Source: Clostridium paridis (GTDB lineage Bacteria; Bacillota; Clostridia; Clostridiales; Clostridiaceae). Taken from it: DNA of 64,000 bases. The notes beneath the pieces are model-generated. The model was not told where the DNA came from. It worked only from the letters and a program-made list of their open reading frames with translations, and did no database searches. A program made the position numbers and the translations under genes. The stretch spans positions 87,542-151,541 of the forward strand of contig NZ_JAESWA010000022.1 in the NCBI RefSeq assembly GCF_016765615.1, read 5' to 3'. This document shows, piece after piece, positions 34,900-44,011 of this stretch; position 1 is the first letter of the stretch, and each line of letters starts with the position of its first letter.

Positions 34900-35535
34900 A
34901 TGAAATTTATAGATATGGATAACTGGAAAAGAAAAGACCACTATAAGTTCTTTAAAGAATTTGAATACCCACATTTTAATATTGGTGGAAATGTTGATAT
35001 TACACAGTTTTATAAATATATTAAAGAAAATGAACTTCCTTTTTTTATATCAACCTTATATGCTGTATCAAAAGCTGCAAATAACATAAAGGAATTCAGA
35101 CTTAGAATTAGAGATGATAGGGTTATTGAACATGAAGCTATACACCCTTCTTTTACAGTACTAGCAGATGAAGATTTATTTAGTTTTTGCACATCCAACT
35201 TTATTGATGATTTTAAGGATTTTAAAACTAATACATTAAATGATATAAATGATGTGAAAAATAATGTTATTATCAAAAATGAACCTGGTCGAGATGATCT
35301 ATTATATACTACCTGCATTCCATGGATTTCCTTTACTAATATAATTCACCCTCTTCATATGAATCCAGTAGATAGCATACCTAGAATAGCCTGGGGCAAG
35401 TACTTTGAAGAAGGTGGTAAAATAAAGATGCCAATATCTGTACAACTTCATCATGCATTAGCTGATGGAATACATATTGGTAAGTATTTTAATCTTCTAC
35501 AAGAAATATTAGATAATCCTTCTAAGTATCTATAA
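34900..35535 (+). CDS. chloramphenicol acetyltransferase-like protein
   Basis: About 211 residues of the CAT family: MDNWKRKDHYKFFKEFEYPHFNI opening region, the acceptor-binding middle and the catalytic HHALADGIHIGKYF with the general-base His (first or second H). Chromosomal CAT homologs may or may not give chloramphenicol resistance, so resistance is only inferred. ATG at 34900 has GGAG upstream; an earlier TTG lacks spacing. Confidence 0.88.
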   Translation: MKFIDMDNWKRKDHYKFFKEFEYPHFNIGGNVDITQFYKYIKENELPFFISTLYAVSKAANNIKEFRLRIRDDRVIEHEAIHPSFTVLADEDLFSFCTSNFIDDFKDFKTNTLNDINDVKNNVIIKNEPGRDDLLYTTCIPWISFTNIIHPLHMNPVDSIPRIAWGKYFEEGGKIKMPISVQLHHALADGIHIGKYFNLLQEILDNPSKYL

Positions 35536-35545
35536 AACATAACTC

Positions 35546-35590
35546 AAAAGACTATTAGGGATAAACAACTATCCTAATAGTCTTTTTTCT
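35546..35590. terminator. bidirectional terminator
   Basis: AAAAGACTATTAGGA pairs with TCCTAATAGTCTTTT, followed by TTCTAC; serves the acetyltransferase gene and the convergent gene at 35589. Confidence 0.85.
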
Positions 35591-35852
35591 ACATCTTATA
35601 TATCAACCACTTACATGTATTCATTTCATATTTAAGTTCATAAACTCTACTAGCTTCATTAATCACGCTTTGACATCTAAAAAGTATCATTGGATTTCCT
35701 GCTATTTTTTCTTTTTCCTTATACAGTACTCTATCAACCTTTATAACAGTTGTTGATTCATCCTCATTCTTCACTTTAAATCTTATGGGCCTTGGGGTAC
35801 CATCCTCTGTAAACCAAGCTATCATCTCAATTGTCTTGAAAATTACTTTCAT
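35589..35852 (-). CDS. small protein encoded after dinB
   Basis: An 87-residue protein (MKVIFKTIEMIAWFTEDGTPRPIRFKVKNED) with no recognised domain name. It lies 13 bases after the Y-family polymerase stop, with GAGGAG nine bases before its ATG. Operons pairing such polymerases with a small partner are common in Firmicutes, but this is not clearly YolD. Likely SOS-induced along with dinB. Confidence 0.65.
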   Translation of the reverse strand: MKVIFKTIEMIAWFTEDGTPRPIRFKVKNEDESTTVIKVDRVLYKEKEKIAGNPMILFRCQSVINEASRVYELKYEMNTCKWLIYKM

Positions 35853-35865
35853 AAGTCTCAACTCC

Positions 35866-37125
35866 TCATAATAAACTTGACATAATCTTATAGTCCTCTT
35901 CTCCCACTCCCCCACTCATATTTCTTATACCTGAATGTAAAAATGAAGATCTTAATATGGACTTTGAACCATACTTAAGACGTATTTTATCAATAGTTTT
36001 ATCTAAAGCTCTTATTTTGTCTATATCCTTATGGTCAAATAATCCATATTGATAAAATTCATTTGTACAAAAATCGGTAACCTGTACCCCCATATGTCTT
36101 ATTGGTTCTCCTTTCCATTTCTCATCAAACAAATTACAAGCTACTTCTGAAATTATCTGAGTAGAATCTGTTGGACAATATAGTTTTCTTTGATGAGAAT
36201 AATTAAAAAAGTCTTTACTTCTGATACTCATTGAAATAACTCTACAACAATTTTCAGAATTTCTAAGTCTTGTTCCTACCATTTCTGAAAGAGAAAGTAG
36301 TATAAGATGTGCTGTTTTTCTATCCTCCACATCAAAAGGAATTGTTGTAGAATTGCCTATTCCTTTCATGTCAATATGCTTATCACTTCTTACCTCAGAA
36401 CTATCGATTCCATTTGCATAATTCCATATTAAAGTGCCATGACTTTTTAAATAGTACCTTAAAATATCTAGATCATAATTAGCTAAATCCCCAATTGTAA
36501 ATATATTAAGCTTATTTAATTTAGGTAAGGTAGCTCTTCCTACCATAAACAAATCCTCTACCGGTAGCTTCCACATCTTTTCCTTTATTTCCCAGGAAAA
36601 TAATGTATGTATATTATCCGGTTTTTTAAAATCTGAAGCTACCTTTGCCAAAAGTTTATTTGTAGATATCCCTATATTTACTGTAAAGCCCAACTCTTTT
36701 TTAATTCTATCTTTAATCTTATCCGCTAGCTTCATATAATCTGGATATATATGTTCCATATTTGAAAAATCAAGAAAGCTTTCATCCACTGAAAATCTTT
36801 GTATCTTAGGTGTATATTCTTCCAATATTGCATTTAATGCATTACTGCATTGCATATAAAGCCAGTATCTAGGCGGTACAACCACTAGATCTGGGCATTT
36901 TTGTCTAGCTGTAAATAAGGTTTCCCCTGTGTTTATTTTATATTTTTTTGCTGGAATAGACTTTGCAAGAACTATTCCATGTCTACTCTCTTCACTGCCG
37001 CCTACTACAGAAGGAATATCACGCAAATCTACTTTTTCACCTTGTTGCTTTCTATAGCTTGCTTCCCAGGATAAGTAAGCTGAATTAACATCAATATGAA
37101 ATATTAGCCTATTTTGTTTATTCAT
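35866..37125 (-). CDS. Y-family DNA polymerase (DinB/UvrX type)
   Basis: About 419 residues. Catalytic motifs are IFHIDVNSAYLSWEA (first acidic residue) and RFSVDESFLDFS (the paired acids), with KVASDFKKPDNIHTL and the little-finger domain at the C-terminus. It copies past DNA lesions. The long insert-free form with VVGGSEESRHGIVLAKS is the UvrX/YqjW-like subtype. ATG at 37125 has AAGGG nine bases upstream. SOS promoter upstream. Confidence 0.93.
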   Translation of the reverse strand: MNKQNRLIFHIDVNSAYLSWEASYRKQQGEKVDLRDIPSVVGGSEESRHGIVLAKSIPAKKYKINTGETLFTARQKCPDLVVVPPRYWLYMQCSNALNAILEEYTPKIQRFSVDESFLDFSNMEHIYPDYMKLADKIKDRIKKELGFTVNIGISTNKLLAKVASDFKKPDNIHTLFSWEIKEKMWKLPVEDLFMVGRATLPKLNKLNIFTIGDLANYDLDILRYYLKSHGTLIWNYANGIDSSEVRSDKHIDMKGIGNSTTIPFDVEDRKTAHLILLSLSEMVGTRLRNSENCCRVISMSIRSKDFFNYSHQRKLYCPTDSTQIISEVACNLFDEKWKGEPIRHMGVQVTDFCTNEFYQYGLFDHKDIDKIRALDKTIDKIRLKYGSKSILRSSFLHSGIRNMSGGVGEEDYKIMSSLL

Positions 37126-37178
37126 AATATACATCCCTTTTTATTGATTGAAGTTAACGCTCTTTCTTTTCTAGCTCT

Positions 37179-37207
37179 ATTATATGCGAACATCTGTTCT
37201 GTGTAAA
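37179..37207 (-). promoter_or_regulatory. SOS promoter of dinB with LexA box
   Basis: Minus strand: -35 TTTACA (37207-37202), 17-base spacer, -10 TATAAT (37184-37179). The spacer holds AGAACAGATGTTCG, matching the Gram-positive LexA site (CGAACATATGTTCG) closely; plus-strand position 37187-37200. Confidence 0.85.
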
Positions 37208-37257
37208 GTATTTTTTAGCTTTATATGAAAAAATAGCCACTAGTTAAAACATAGAAA

Positions 37258-37283
37258 AACTTCAGAATTAATTCCTGAAGTTT
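37258..37283 (-). terminator. terminator of the decayed gene at 37288
   Basis: AAACTTCAG (37258-37266) and CTGAAGTTT (37275-37283), minus-strand tail TTTTCTATG, five bases after the stop codon. Confidence 0.7.
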
Positions 37284-37287
37284 GGTA

Positions 37288-37503
37288 TTACCATGAATAT
37301 TTAAAATTAGTGCTATATGTCCACTTACTAAAATTATAATACTTCAAATCTGTCAATTTTATGTGAAAAGTATGTGGTGTATTACTTTTTGGATTTACAG
37401 ATATATTTTTCAAATCTGGCTCTGTTATTGTTGAAGAAAAAGTTCTTCTATTAATATCTTTTATTTTAATAACCAAGACTCCTATGCCTAATTGGTCTAG
37501 TTT
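37288..37503 (-). pseudogene. 3' remnant of an unidentified gene
   Basis: An open frame of about 71 codons with no ATG, GTG or spaced ribosome site; a TTG at 37476 is the only candidate start. It reads into DINRRTFSSTITEPDLKN and ends with KYYNFSKWTYSTNFKYSW, and is followed immediately by a good terminator. The in-frame TAA just upstream of 37503 suggests that the front of the gene has been lost. The product family is not recognised. Confidence 0.45.
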
Positions 37504-37534
37504 TTAACTAGTAATTATTTTGAAATGCTAAGTA

Positions 37535-37573
37535 AAAAATACCGTAAATTAATTTAAATAATACGGTATTTTT
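37535..37573. terminator. bidirectional-type terminator after the third kinase gene
   Basis: AAAAATACCGTA (37535-37546) pairs with TACGGTATTTTT (37562-37573), 87 bases beyond the kinase stop. A small ACTAGT-type hairpin lies at about 37495-37512. Confidence 0.7.
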
Positions 37574-37659
37574 ATAACTTCATATCTAATTTTATTTGCA
37601 TAACATGCTACTCAGTTTTCAAGAAGCATTTCTATTAATCACTTCGATTTTATTTCAAG

Positions 37660-38733
37660 TTAAATAGTAAGTAACTTAATAAATACTGTTATTATATCTC
37701 TTTTACATTCTGCCCACATTTCTCCACCATGAAGTTCAACAATTTTTTTAGAAATTGCTAACCCTAATCCTGAGCCCTGAATTTTATTTGATCTTGAAAC
37801 ATCAACCCTATAAAACTTTTCAAATATTTTATTTAATTCATCTTGATTTAGATGCTCGCCTTTATTTGATATAGATACTATAATATTGTCTTTATCCTTT
37901 TCTAAATTAATCAGTATATCTGACGGTTTAAAGCTATATTTTTCAGCATTGCTTAGAATATTCTCAAAAACTCTAACTATTTTTTCTATATCTATGTTTA
38001 CAAATATCTCTTCATCAAAACTTCGTGGTATAACTTTCAACCCCTTATTTTCAAGCATAGGAGAATACTCACCTATTATTTGATTGATAATAGGACATAT
38101 ATTTACCTTGACCAATTCTAAATTAATTTCTCTATTTGAGAGTTTCGTATATTCAAAAAGCTCATCTATTAATGTTTTTAATTTTATAGAAAGATTGAAT
38201 GATGAATTTAAATACTCATTTAATTCTTCTTTAGTAGTAAACTTCTCACTCTTTAAGATATCCAAATATGCAATTATTGGTGTAAGAGGAGTTCTTAAAT
38301 CATGAGAAATATTTGTTATAAGTTCTGCTTTGTTTTTTTCTAATTCTCTTTCATATTCAAATTTATCTTTTAACTCTTTAGACATGAAGTTTATATTTAC
38401 GCATAACTCTGCAAGTTCATCTTTACCTTTAACTTCTAGTTGCTGTCCTAAATTTCCACTAGCGATAGCTTTTATTTCTTTAGCCATATACCTTATGTAT
38501 TTTATATGTCTATTTGATAATAATAAGAAAAATAAAATAAAAGTTCCTATTGCTGTTACTAAATATATGCCTAAAATGTAATATACTCTATATGTCTCTA
38601 GTATATATTGATTTTTAGTAATGTATGGAGCAAAAACATATATTGTCAAAACATATAAATACATCAATGTTAGTATAAAACTTAATACTGTTTCAATTAA
38701 AAGTTTTAATTTCAAGCTTATTCTAAGCTTCAT
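37660..38733 (-). CDS. sensor histidine kinase, VanS-like
   Basis: A 357-residue kinase with two N-terminal helices and only a short extracellular loop, HAMP, H-box ELITNISHDLRTPLTPIIAY, N box NILSNAEKYS and G box GSGLGLAIS. Such short-loop sensors often watch the membrane itself or antibiotics in it. Overlaps the regulator gene by four bases (ATGA). Confidence 0.92.
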   Translation of the reverse strand: MKLRISLKLKLLIETVLSFILTLMYLYVLTIYVFAPYITKNQYILETYRVYYILGIYLVTAIGTFILFFLLLSNRHIKYIRYMAKEIKAIASGNLGQQLEVKGKDELAELCVNINFMSKELKDKFEYERELEKNKAELITNISHDLRTPLTPIIAYLDILKSEKFTTKEELNEYLNSSFNLSIKLKTLIDELFEYTKLSNREINLELVKVNICPIINQIIGEYSPMLENKGLKVIPRSFDEEIFVNIDIEKIVRVFENILSNAEKYSFKPSDILINLEKDKDNIIVSISNKGEHLNQDELNKIFEKFYRVDVSRSNKIQGSGLGLAISKKIVELHGGEMWAECKRDIITVFIKLLTI

Positions 38734-39416
38734 ATCTTATATCCAACCCCCCATATTGTTTTAACATATATAGGTTTCTTAGGATCTTCTTCTATCTTTT
38801 CTCTTATTCTAGTTATGTGAACCATTATAGTACTGTCAGCTTTATAGAAATCTTCCCCCCATACTCGTTCATATATCTTTTCTATACTAAATACAATTCC
38901 TTTATTTCTTGCAAGAAGTTCTAGTATATCAAATTCTTTGGGAGTGAGTCTCACATCTTTATTTCCTACAAATACTTCTCTTGTATCAGTATTTATAGTT
39001 AAATTACCAATTTCAATTATACTTTTAGATATTTGGGATTCAGCTGAATAGCGGGTGTATCTTCTTATCTGGGATTTAACCCTTGCAATTAGCTCCATCG
39101 CATTAAAAGGTTTAGTGATATAGTCATCAGCTCCAGAAGCTAGTCCTTGAATCTTATCTAAGTCCTCTGACTTTGCAGACAGAAAAATTATAGGCATAAC
39201 TCTATCTTCTCTGATTTTCATACATACTTCTGTACCGTTCATGCCTGGCATCATAATATCTAAGAGCACAAGCGCAATATCATTATTATTTATAATTCTT
39301 AGTGCTTCTTCTCCATTTTCAGCTTTAAGAATTTCATAACCTTCATTTTCTAAATATATCCCTACTACTTTTCTTATTTCTTCATCATCATCAACAATTA
39401 AAATTTTATTTTGCAT
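38730..39416 (-). CDS. VanR/OmpR-type response regulator
   Basis: A 228-residue regulator: receiver (IVDDDEEIRK, Asp in LVLLDIMMPGMNG, Lys in DYITKPFNA) and winged helix (RLTPKEFDILELLARNKG to TIWGVGYKI). Coupled to its kinase, and 17 bases after the methyltransferase gene, with which it shares an operon. Confidence 0.92.
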   Translation of the reverse strand: MQNKILIVDDDEEIRKVVGIYLENEGYEILKAENGEEALRIINNNDIALVLLDIMMPGMNGTEVCMKIREDRVMPIIFLSAKSEDLDKIQGLASGADDYITKPFNAMELIARVKSQIRRYTRYSAESQISKSIIEIGNLTINTDTREVFVGNKDVRLTPKEFDILELLARNKGIVFSIEKIYERVWGEDFYKADSTIMVHITRIREKIEEDPKKPIYVKTIWGVGYKI

Positions 39417-39433
39417 AAATCGGCTCCTTCTTT

Positions 39434-39994
39434 TTAAGGATTTTTACATTTCAAAACATACGCTGGTGGTACATTAAATAAAACTCTTTCTAAATCTATT
39501 TTTTTAAAATAACCAGCAATAAAATCTTTCTTTAAGAGAGTATATTGAAACGTTATAAACAATCCGTCTTTTTTTAATATACTTCTAGTCTTTCTTAAAA
39601 TTTTTCTTGACATGTCTTTAGGTAAACTAGCAAAAGGTAATCCTGAAACAATATAGTCTACATTCTGAATATTATATTTTTTTAAATACATATCTACAAG
39701 CTCTGCTGAATCATTTATTACTATAATATTATCATCTTCATTATATCTTTCTTTTAACTTTTTACAAAAATCTTTATTATATTCTAATAGTATTAATAAA
39801 GTATCTTTATTTTTTCTTTCAATAAGTTTATCGGTAAAAACCCCTGTACCAGGCCCATATTCAACTATACACTTTGCATTTATAAAATCTATATCCTGAA
39901 TCATTTTTTTTGCAAGTTTTTTGGAGCTTGGTGCTACTGCTCCTACAGTTCTCGGTGACCTAACATATTCTACTAAGAATTTTATAATATTCAT
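39434..39994 (-). CDS. phospholipid N-methyltransferase / rRNA dimethylase-like protein
   Basis: A 186-residue methyltransferase. It opens IIKFLVEYVRSPRTVGAVAPSS, typical of PmtA-like and related enzymes, with SAM motif IVEYGPGTGVFTDKLI and YIVSGLPFASLP (motif IV). First gene in an operon with the two-component system. The substrate (membrane lipid or other) is inferred. Confidence 0.8.
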   Translation of the reverse strand: MNIIKFLVEYVRSPRTVGAVAPSSKKLAKKMIQDIDFINAKCIVEYGPGTGVFTDKLIERKNKDTLLILLEYNKDFCKKLKERYNEDDNIIVINDSAELVDMYLKKYNIQNVDYIVSGLPFASLPKDMSRKILRKTRSILKKDGLFITFQYTLLKKDFIAGYFKKIDLERVLFNVPPAYVLKCKNP

Positions 39995-40152
39995 AAATAA
40001 CTCACTCCCTAATTTTAAAATCGAATTTATATCTACTCGATTTTTAGTAGTTGCTTTATGAACTTAGTATAAAGATGAAACATTAACTTTTTATTTTGAA
40101 ATATATTAAGATTCCTTAATGATTCATAAACATAAATTAACTTTTAACAAAG

Positions 40153-40183
40153 ATAAAGAATCTCAATATATAAGATTCTTTAT
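40153..40183 (-). terminator. terminator of luxS
   Basis: ATAAAGAATCT (40153-40163) and AGATTCTTTAT (40173-40183), about 60 bases after luxS, with a modest T-rich tail on the minus strand. Confidence 0.5.
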
Positions 40184-40240
40184 TTTCAATGATTATATTA
40201 TTAGCTTATTGATTAATCTAAACTTCTTAAAACTCAATTA

Positions 40241-40717
40241 TTAGAGATAATTCAAATTAGTTTCATTATTATTTAGTAAAACATCATTAAGAAACTTTTC
40301 AGCTAAATATTTAGCCATAGGAAGATTCATATCAAGATAGTTTCCACAATCTTTTGCAGATGCTCCTGGAATTTCACCTTCAAAGTCTGCAATAAATTTA
40401 TATAAACCAGTTAATAGTTTAACTATATCTTTTGAAATATAATCTCCCTTTAGTAATAAATAAAAACCTGTTCTGCAACCCATAGGACCAAAATAAATTA
40501 TTTTCGTTCCAAAAGTATCATGATTTCTTAAATATGTTGCTGCTAAATGCTCAATAGCATGCATTTCTGCAGTATTCATAACTGGTTCAAAATTAGGTCT
40601 TGTCATCCTTATATCAAATGTAGTAATAATACTTCTACCTACTCTGTCTTTTCTTGAAACATATATCCCGGGATATAATTCTAAATGATTTATTGTAAAG
40701 CTCGCTATTTTTTCCAC
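40241..40717 (-). CDS. luxS: S-ribosylhomocysteine lyase
   Basis: A 158-residue enzyme that splits S-ribosylhomocysteine to homocysteine and DPD, the autoinducer-2 precursor, in the activated methyl cycle. The metal ligands are His53 and His57 (HAIEH) and Cys124 (KDCGNY); Cys81 is in GPMGCRTGFY. The neighbouring metK makes the SAM whose by-product feeds this pathway. Confidence 0.96.
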   Translation of the reverse strand: MEKIASFTINHLELYPGIYVSRKDRVGRSIITTFDIRMTRPNFEPVMNTAEMHAIEHLAATYLRNHDTFGTKIIYFGPMGCRTGFYLLLKGDYISKDIVKLLTGLYKFIADFEGEIPGASAKDCGNYLDMNLPMAKYLAEKFLNDVLLNNNETNLNYL

Positions 40718-40739
40718 TTAATATTTTCTCCTTTTCTTC

Positions 40740-41369
40740 TTATGACTGAATTTTATTCTTCCAATCCTTATAATTAAAGTAGCTAATTATGGCTATAACA
40801 ATAGAAGTAGCTATAAATACAGATATAGAATACTTACTACTAATTCCTAAGCATGTATATAGAAGAATGATCGGCGTATCTGCTAAAAGTATAGTTAATA
40901 TGTATTTTTTTAAGCTTATGCCAGTTAAAACAGAAAGAAAACAAACAACATCTGAAGGAATTACTGGTGATGAAACTCCTAATGCTAATATTTGAGTGTT
41001 ATTTCTTTCTATTACATTGTATATCTTAGGGTACTTTTCTATTATCTTATCTTGATATTTCATACCAATTGTAAACTTTGCAAAGAAAAATAATAAAACT
41101 TCACTTACTAAATTAGCTGTCGTGGTTAAAAAAAATGTCTCCACTGGACCAAATAACATACTCGAGATAATAATAAAAACAGTGAATGGAACAAAAGTAA
41201 AAATTCTAAAAGATGCAATAATAAAGAGTAGTATTCTACTATATTCTGGATAAGTCTTTAGAAACATGGTAATTTTGGCGATTCCATCATTGTATAATTG
41301 ATGCTTAAAAAATATAAATATAATCACTAACCAAAATAGACATATTATGATCTTAAATAACTTATTCAT
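40740..41369 (-). CDS. TVP38/TMEM64 (DedA-like) membrane protein
   Basis: A 209-residue protein with about six helices and the family loop FVPFTVFIIISSMLFGP followed by GVSSPVIPSDVVCFLSVLTGIS. Members are implicated in lipid scrambling or transport. It lies 22 bases before luxS and may share its transcript. Confidence 0.85.
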   Translation of the reverse strand: MNKLFKIIICLFWLVIIFIFFKHQLYNDGIAKITMFLKTYPEYSRILLFIIASFRIFTFVPFTVFIIISSMLFGPVETFFLTTTANLVSEVLLFFFAKFTIGMKYQDKIIEKYPKIYNVIERNNTQILALGVSSPVIPSDVVCFLSVLTGISLKKYILTILLADTPIILLYTCLGISSKYSISVFIATSIVIAIISYFNYKDWKNKIQS

Positions 41370-41405
41370 CGGTCACCTCTGTTATCGTATATACTGTTCC
41401 TATTT

Positions 41406-41451
41406 AAAATAAGACATATAGTACTCTTATTTATTCCATATGTCTTATTTT
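41406..41451 (-). terminator. terminator of metK
   Basis: Perfect 14-base arms AAAATAAGACATAT (41406-41419) and ATATGTCTTATTTT (41438-41451), with an A/T-rich tail on each side. Confidence 0.8.
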
Positions 41452-41458
41452 TATGTTC

Positions 41459-42634
41459 TTATAAGTATTTCTTTATTTCTTCAACCTTTGTTAGCTGCTC
41501 CCAAGGAAGTTCTACATCTGTTCTTCCAAAGTGACCATATGCAGATGTTTGCTTATATATAGGTCTTCTTAAGTCTAAATCTCTTATTATAGCAGCTGGT
41601 CTTAAATCAAAAACTTTATTTATGGTTTCTACTATCTTATCATCAGCTATTTTTCCTGTACCAAAAGTATCAACTTCTATTGACACTGGTTTTGCAACTC
41701 CAATAGCATATGCTAATTCTATTTCTAACTTATTTGCTACACCTGCAGCAACTAAGTTTTTAGCTGCCCATCTTGCAGCATAAGCAGCACTTCTATCAAC
41801 CTTAGTTGGATCTTTACCTGAGAATGCACCACCGCCATGTCTTCCGTATCCACCATAAGTATCAACAATAATCTTTCTTCCTGTTAACCCTGAATCTCCT
41901 TGTGGTCCTCCAATTACAAATCTTCCAGTTGGATTAATGTAATATTTTGTTTCACCATCTAGTAATTCAGCAGGTATTACAGCTTTAATTACATATTCCA
42001 TCATATCAGATTTTATTTGTTCTTGAGTTACCTCAGGTCCATGTTGAGTTGAAATAACAATTGCATCGATTCTTTTAACTTTATCTCCATCATATTCAAC
42101 TGTTACTTGAGTTTTTCCATCTGGTCTTAGATATTCTAATGTACCATTCTTTCTTACTTCTGATAATCTTCTTGAAAGTCTATGAGCCATTGCTATTGGT
42201 GCTGGCATAAATTCTGGAGTTTCATTTGTTGCAAATCCAAACATCATACCTTGGTCTCCAGCCCCTACTGCATCAATTTTGCCCATATCTCCTTCTCTTG
42301 ATTCAAGAGCCTCATCAACACCTTGTGCTATATCAGCTGATTGCTCGTCTATAGTCGTTAATACTGCGCAAGTGTCACAGTCAAATCCATATTTTGCTCT
42401 ATCATAACCTATCTCTCTAATAGTTTGTCTAACTACTTTAGGAATATCCACATAACATTTAGTTGATATTTCACCCATTACCATTATCATTCCTGTTGTA
42501 ACTGCTGTCTCACATGCTACTCTAGCATTTGGATCTTGTTCAAATATTGCATCTAGAACTGAATCTGATATTTGATCACAGATTTTATCTGGATGCCCTT
42601 CTGTAACTGATTCAGATGTAAATAATCTTTTCAT
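41459..42634 (-). CDS. metK: S-adenosylmethionine synthetase
   Basis: A 391-residue enzyme that makes SAM from methionine and ATP. It has the signatures [24 protein letters not shown] and [22 protein letters not shown]-like site before the ATG. Its upstream region lacks an S-box riboswitch that I could recognise, and instead carries a dinB-like fragment. Confidence 0.97.
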   Translation of the reverse strand: MKRLFTSESVTEGHPDKICDQISDSVLDAIFEQDPNARVACETAVTTGMIMVMGEISTKCYVDIPKVVRQTIREIGYDRAKYGFDCDTCAVLTTIDEQSADIAQGVDEALESREGDMGKIDAVGAGDQGMMFGFATNETPEFMPAPIAMAHRLSRRLSEVRKNGTLEYLRPDGKTQVTVEYDGDKVKRIDAIVISTQHGPEVTQEQIKSDMMEYVIKAVIPAELLDGETKYYINPTGRFVIGGPQGDSGLTGRKIIVDTYGGYGRHGGGAFSGKDPTKVDRSAAYAARWAAKNLVAAGVANKLEIELAYAIGVAKPVSIEVDTFGTGKIADDKIVETINKVFDLRPAAIIRDLDLRRPIYKQTSAYGHFGRTDVELPWEQLTKVEEIKKYL

Positions 42635-42770
42635 TTTTCCTCCTAATTTTCATATATTTAAATTTTATTTTGTCTAAAGTATTTATTTATTATGGAATTA
42701 AAACATTAATATTTTATAGCGAATAATCTTAAGAATTCTTAATATTGAAAAAGTATTCTGAAGATAGTAA

Positions 42771-42870
42771 TTTTATATCTTTTTGCTGGAATAGACTTTC
42801 AAAGAACTATTCCATATCCAATCTCTTCCAACTACTACAGAAAGAATTTCACGTGAATCAATTTAATTTC
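42771..42870 (-). pseudogene. about 100-base fragment of a dinB-like gene
   Basis: The sequence from TTTTATATCTTTTTGCTGGA onward aligns with the dinB gene at about 36937-37040, with point changes and a five-base deletion. It covers the codons for the LRDIPSVVGGSEESRHGIVL region and is frameshifted. No other part of the gene is visible. It sits in the 318-base gap between the divergent metK and glycosyltransferase genes. Confidence 0.75.
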
Positions 42871-42952
42871 CTAAACTAGAATATAGAATGAAATTTTACA
42901 GAAACTAAACTTAATATCAATGCTACATCTATTTAAAGGAGGAATTATTTTA

Positions 42953-44011
42953 ATGCCTACTATTAATATGCTTTCTTCAGCTGATAAAGTAAAAGGGCAA
43001 GGAGTTTTGTCAGCTTATGTTGAACAAGTTAACTTAGTTAAAAACGGACTTAATGATGATTATAAGATTAAAATAAACAACTTTAACTTTTGTGATATCA
43101 TGCACTACCATACTATTGACTTTAAGTTTTTCTTAAGCATTCCTCTATCAAAGCTTCTTGGCACAAGCGTAGCTTATGTACACTTTGTACCAGAAACAAT
43201 CGAGGAAAGTCTAAAACTTCCTAATGTAATAAAAAAGGTGTTTTATAAATATATGATTTATTTTTATAAAAGTGTTGATCATTTAGTTGTGGTTAATCCC
43301 TATTTCATTGATGTTCTTAAAAAATATAAAATAGATGAAAACAAGGTAACTTATATACCAAACTTCGTATCTGAGGATAATTTCTATAGATATGATGAGG
43401 AAGAAATAACTTCAATTAAAGAAAAGTATGGAATCCCACTAGAAAAGTTTGTTGTTTTAGGGGTGGGTCAAGTTCAAACTAGAAAAGGTGTTATGGACTT
43501 TATTAAGGTTGCTGAAAATCTTCCTGATATTCAATTTATATGGGCAGGTGGTTTTTCTTTTGGTTCTATAACTGATGGATATAAAGAACTTAAAAAAGTT
43601 ATAGAAAACCCTCCTCAAAACGTCAAATTCTTAGGAATTATTAATAGAGAAGAAATGAATGATGTCTATAATATTTGTGACTTAATGTTTTTACCTTCTT
43701 ATAATGAATTATTTCCTATGTCAATTCTTGAAGCTATGGCATTAAAGGTGCCTGTCCTTTTAAGAGATTTAGATATATATAGTAATATATTATTTAACTA
43801 TTATTTAAAAGGAGATAATATATCAGACTTTACTGAAATAATAAAAACCTTACAAGCCAAAAATGGAGAATATAAAAATTGGTGCAATAGCTCTTGGAAA
43901 TGTCATGAATTTTATTCTAAGGATTATGTCTTAAAAATGTGGAAAAAGTTCTATGATGAAATATATTCTAACCGCAATACACCTTTTAGGAGAAATACGA
44001 ATGAAAAATAA
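42953..44011 (+). CDS. GT4-family glycosyltransferase
   Basis: About 352 residues. GT-B enzyme with donor-domain motif VLGVGQVQTRKGVMDF and E-x7-E region NELFPMSILEAMALKVPVL. The MPTINMLSSADKVKGQGVLSA start and the HYHTIDF segment resemble glycolipid transferases that sugar diacylglycerol. AAAGGAGG lies ten bases before the ATG at 42953. It overlaps the flippase-like gene by 11 bases. Confidence 0.85.
   Translation: MPTINMLSSADKVKGQGVLSAYVEQVNLVKNGLNDDYKIKINNFNFCDIMHYHTIDFKFFLSIPLSKLLGTSVAYVHFVPETIEESLKLPNVIKKVFYKYMIYFYKSVDHLVVVNPYFIDVLKKYKIDENKVTYIPNFVSEDNFYRYDEEEITSIKEKYGIPLEKFVVLGVGQVQTRKGVMDFIKVAENLPDIQFIWAGGFSFGSITDGYKELKKVIENPPQNVKFLGIINREEMNDVYNICDLMFLPSYNELFPMSILEAMALKVPVLLRDLDIYSNILFNYYLKGDNISDFTEIIKTLQAKNGEYKNWCNSSWKCHEFYSKDYVLKMWKKFYDEIYSNRNTPFRRNTNEK

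Noticed and set aside
42635-42952. S-box (SAM-I) riboswitch upstream of metK
   Set aside because: The conserved S-box core and a terminator/antiterminator pair are not present in this region.
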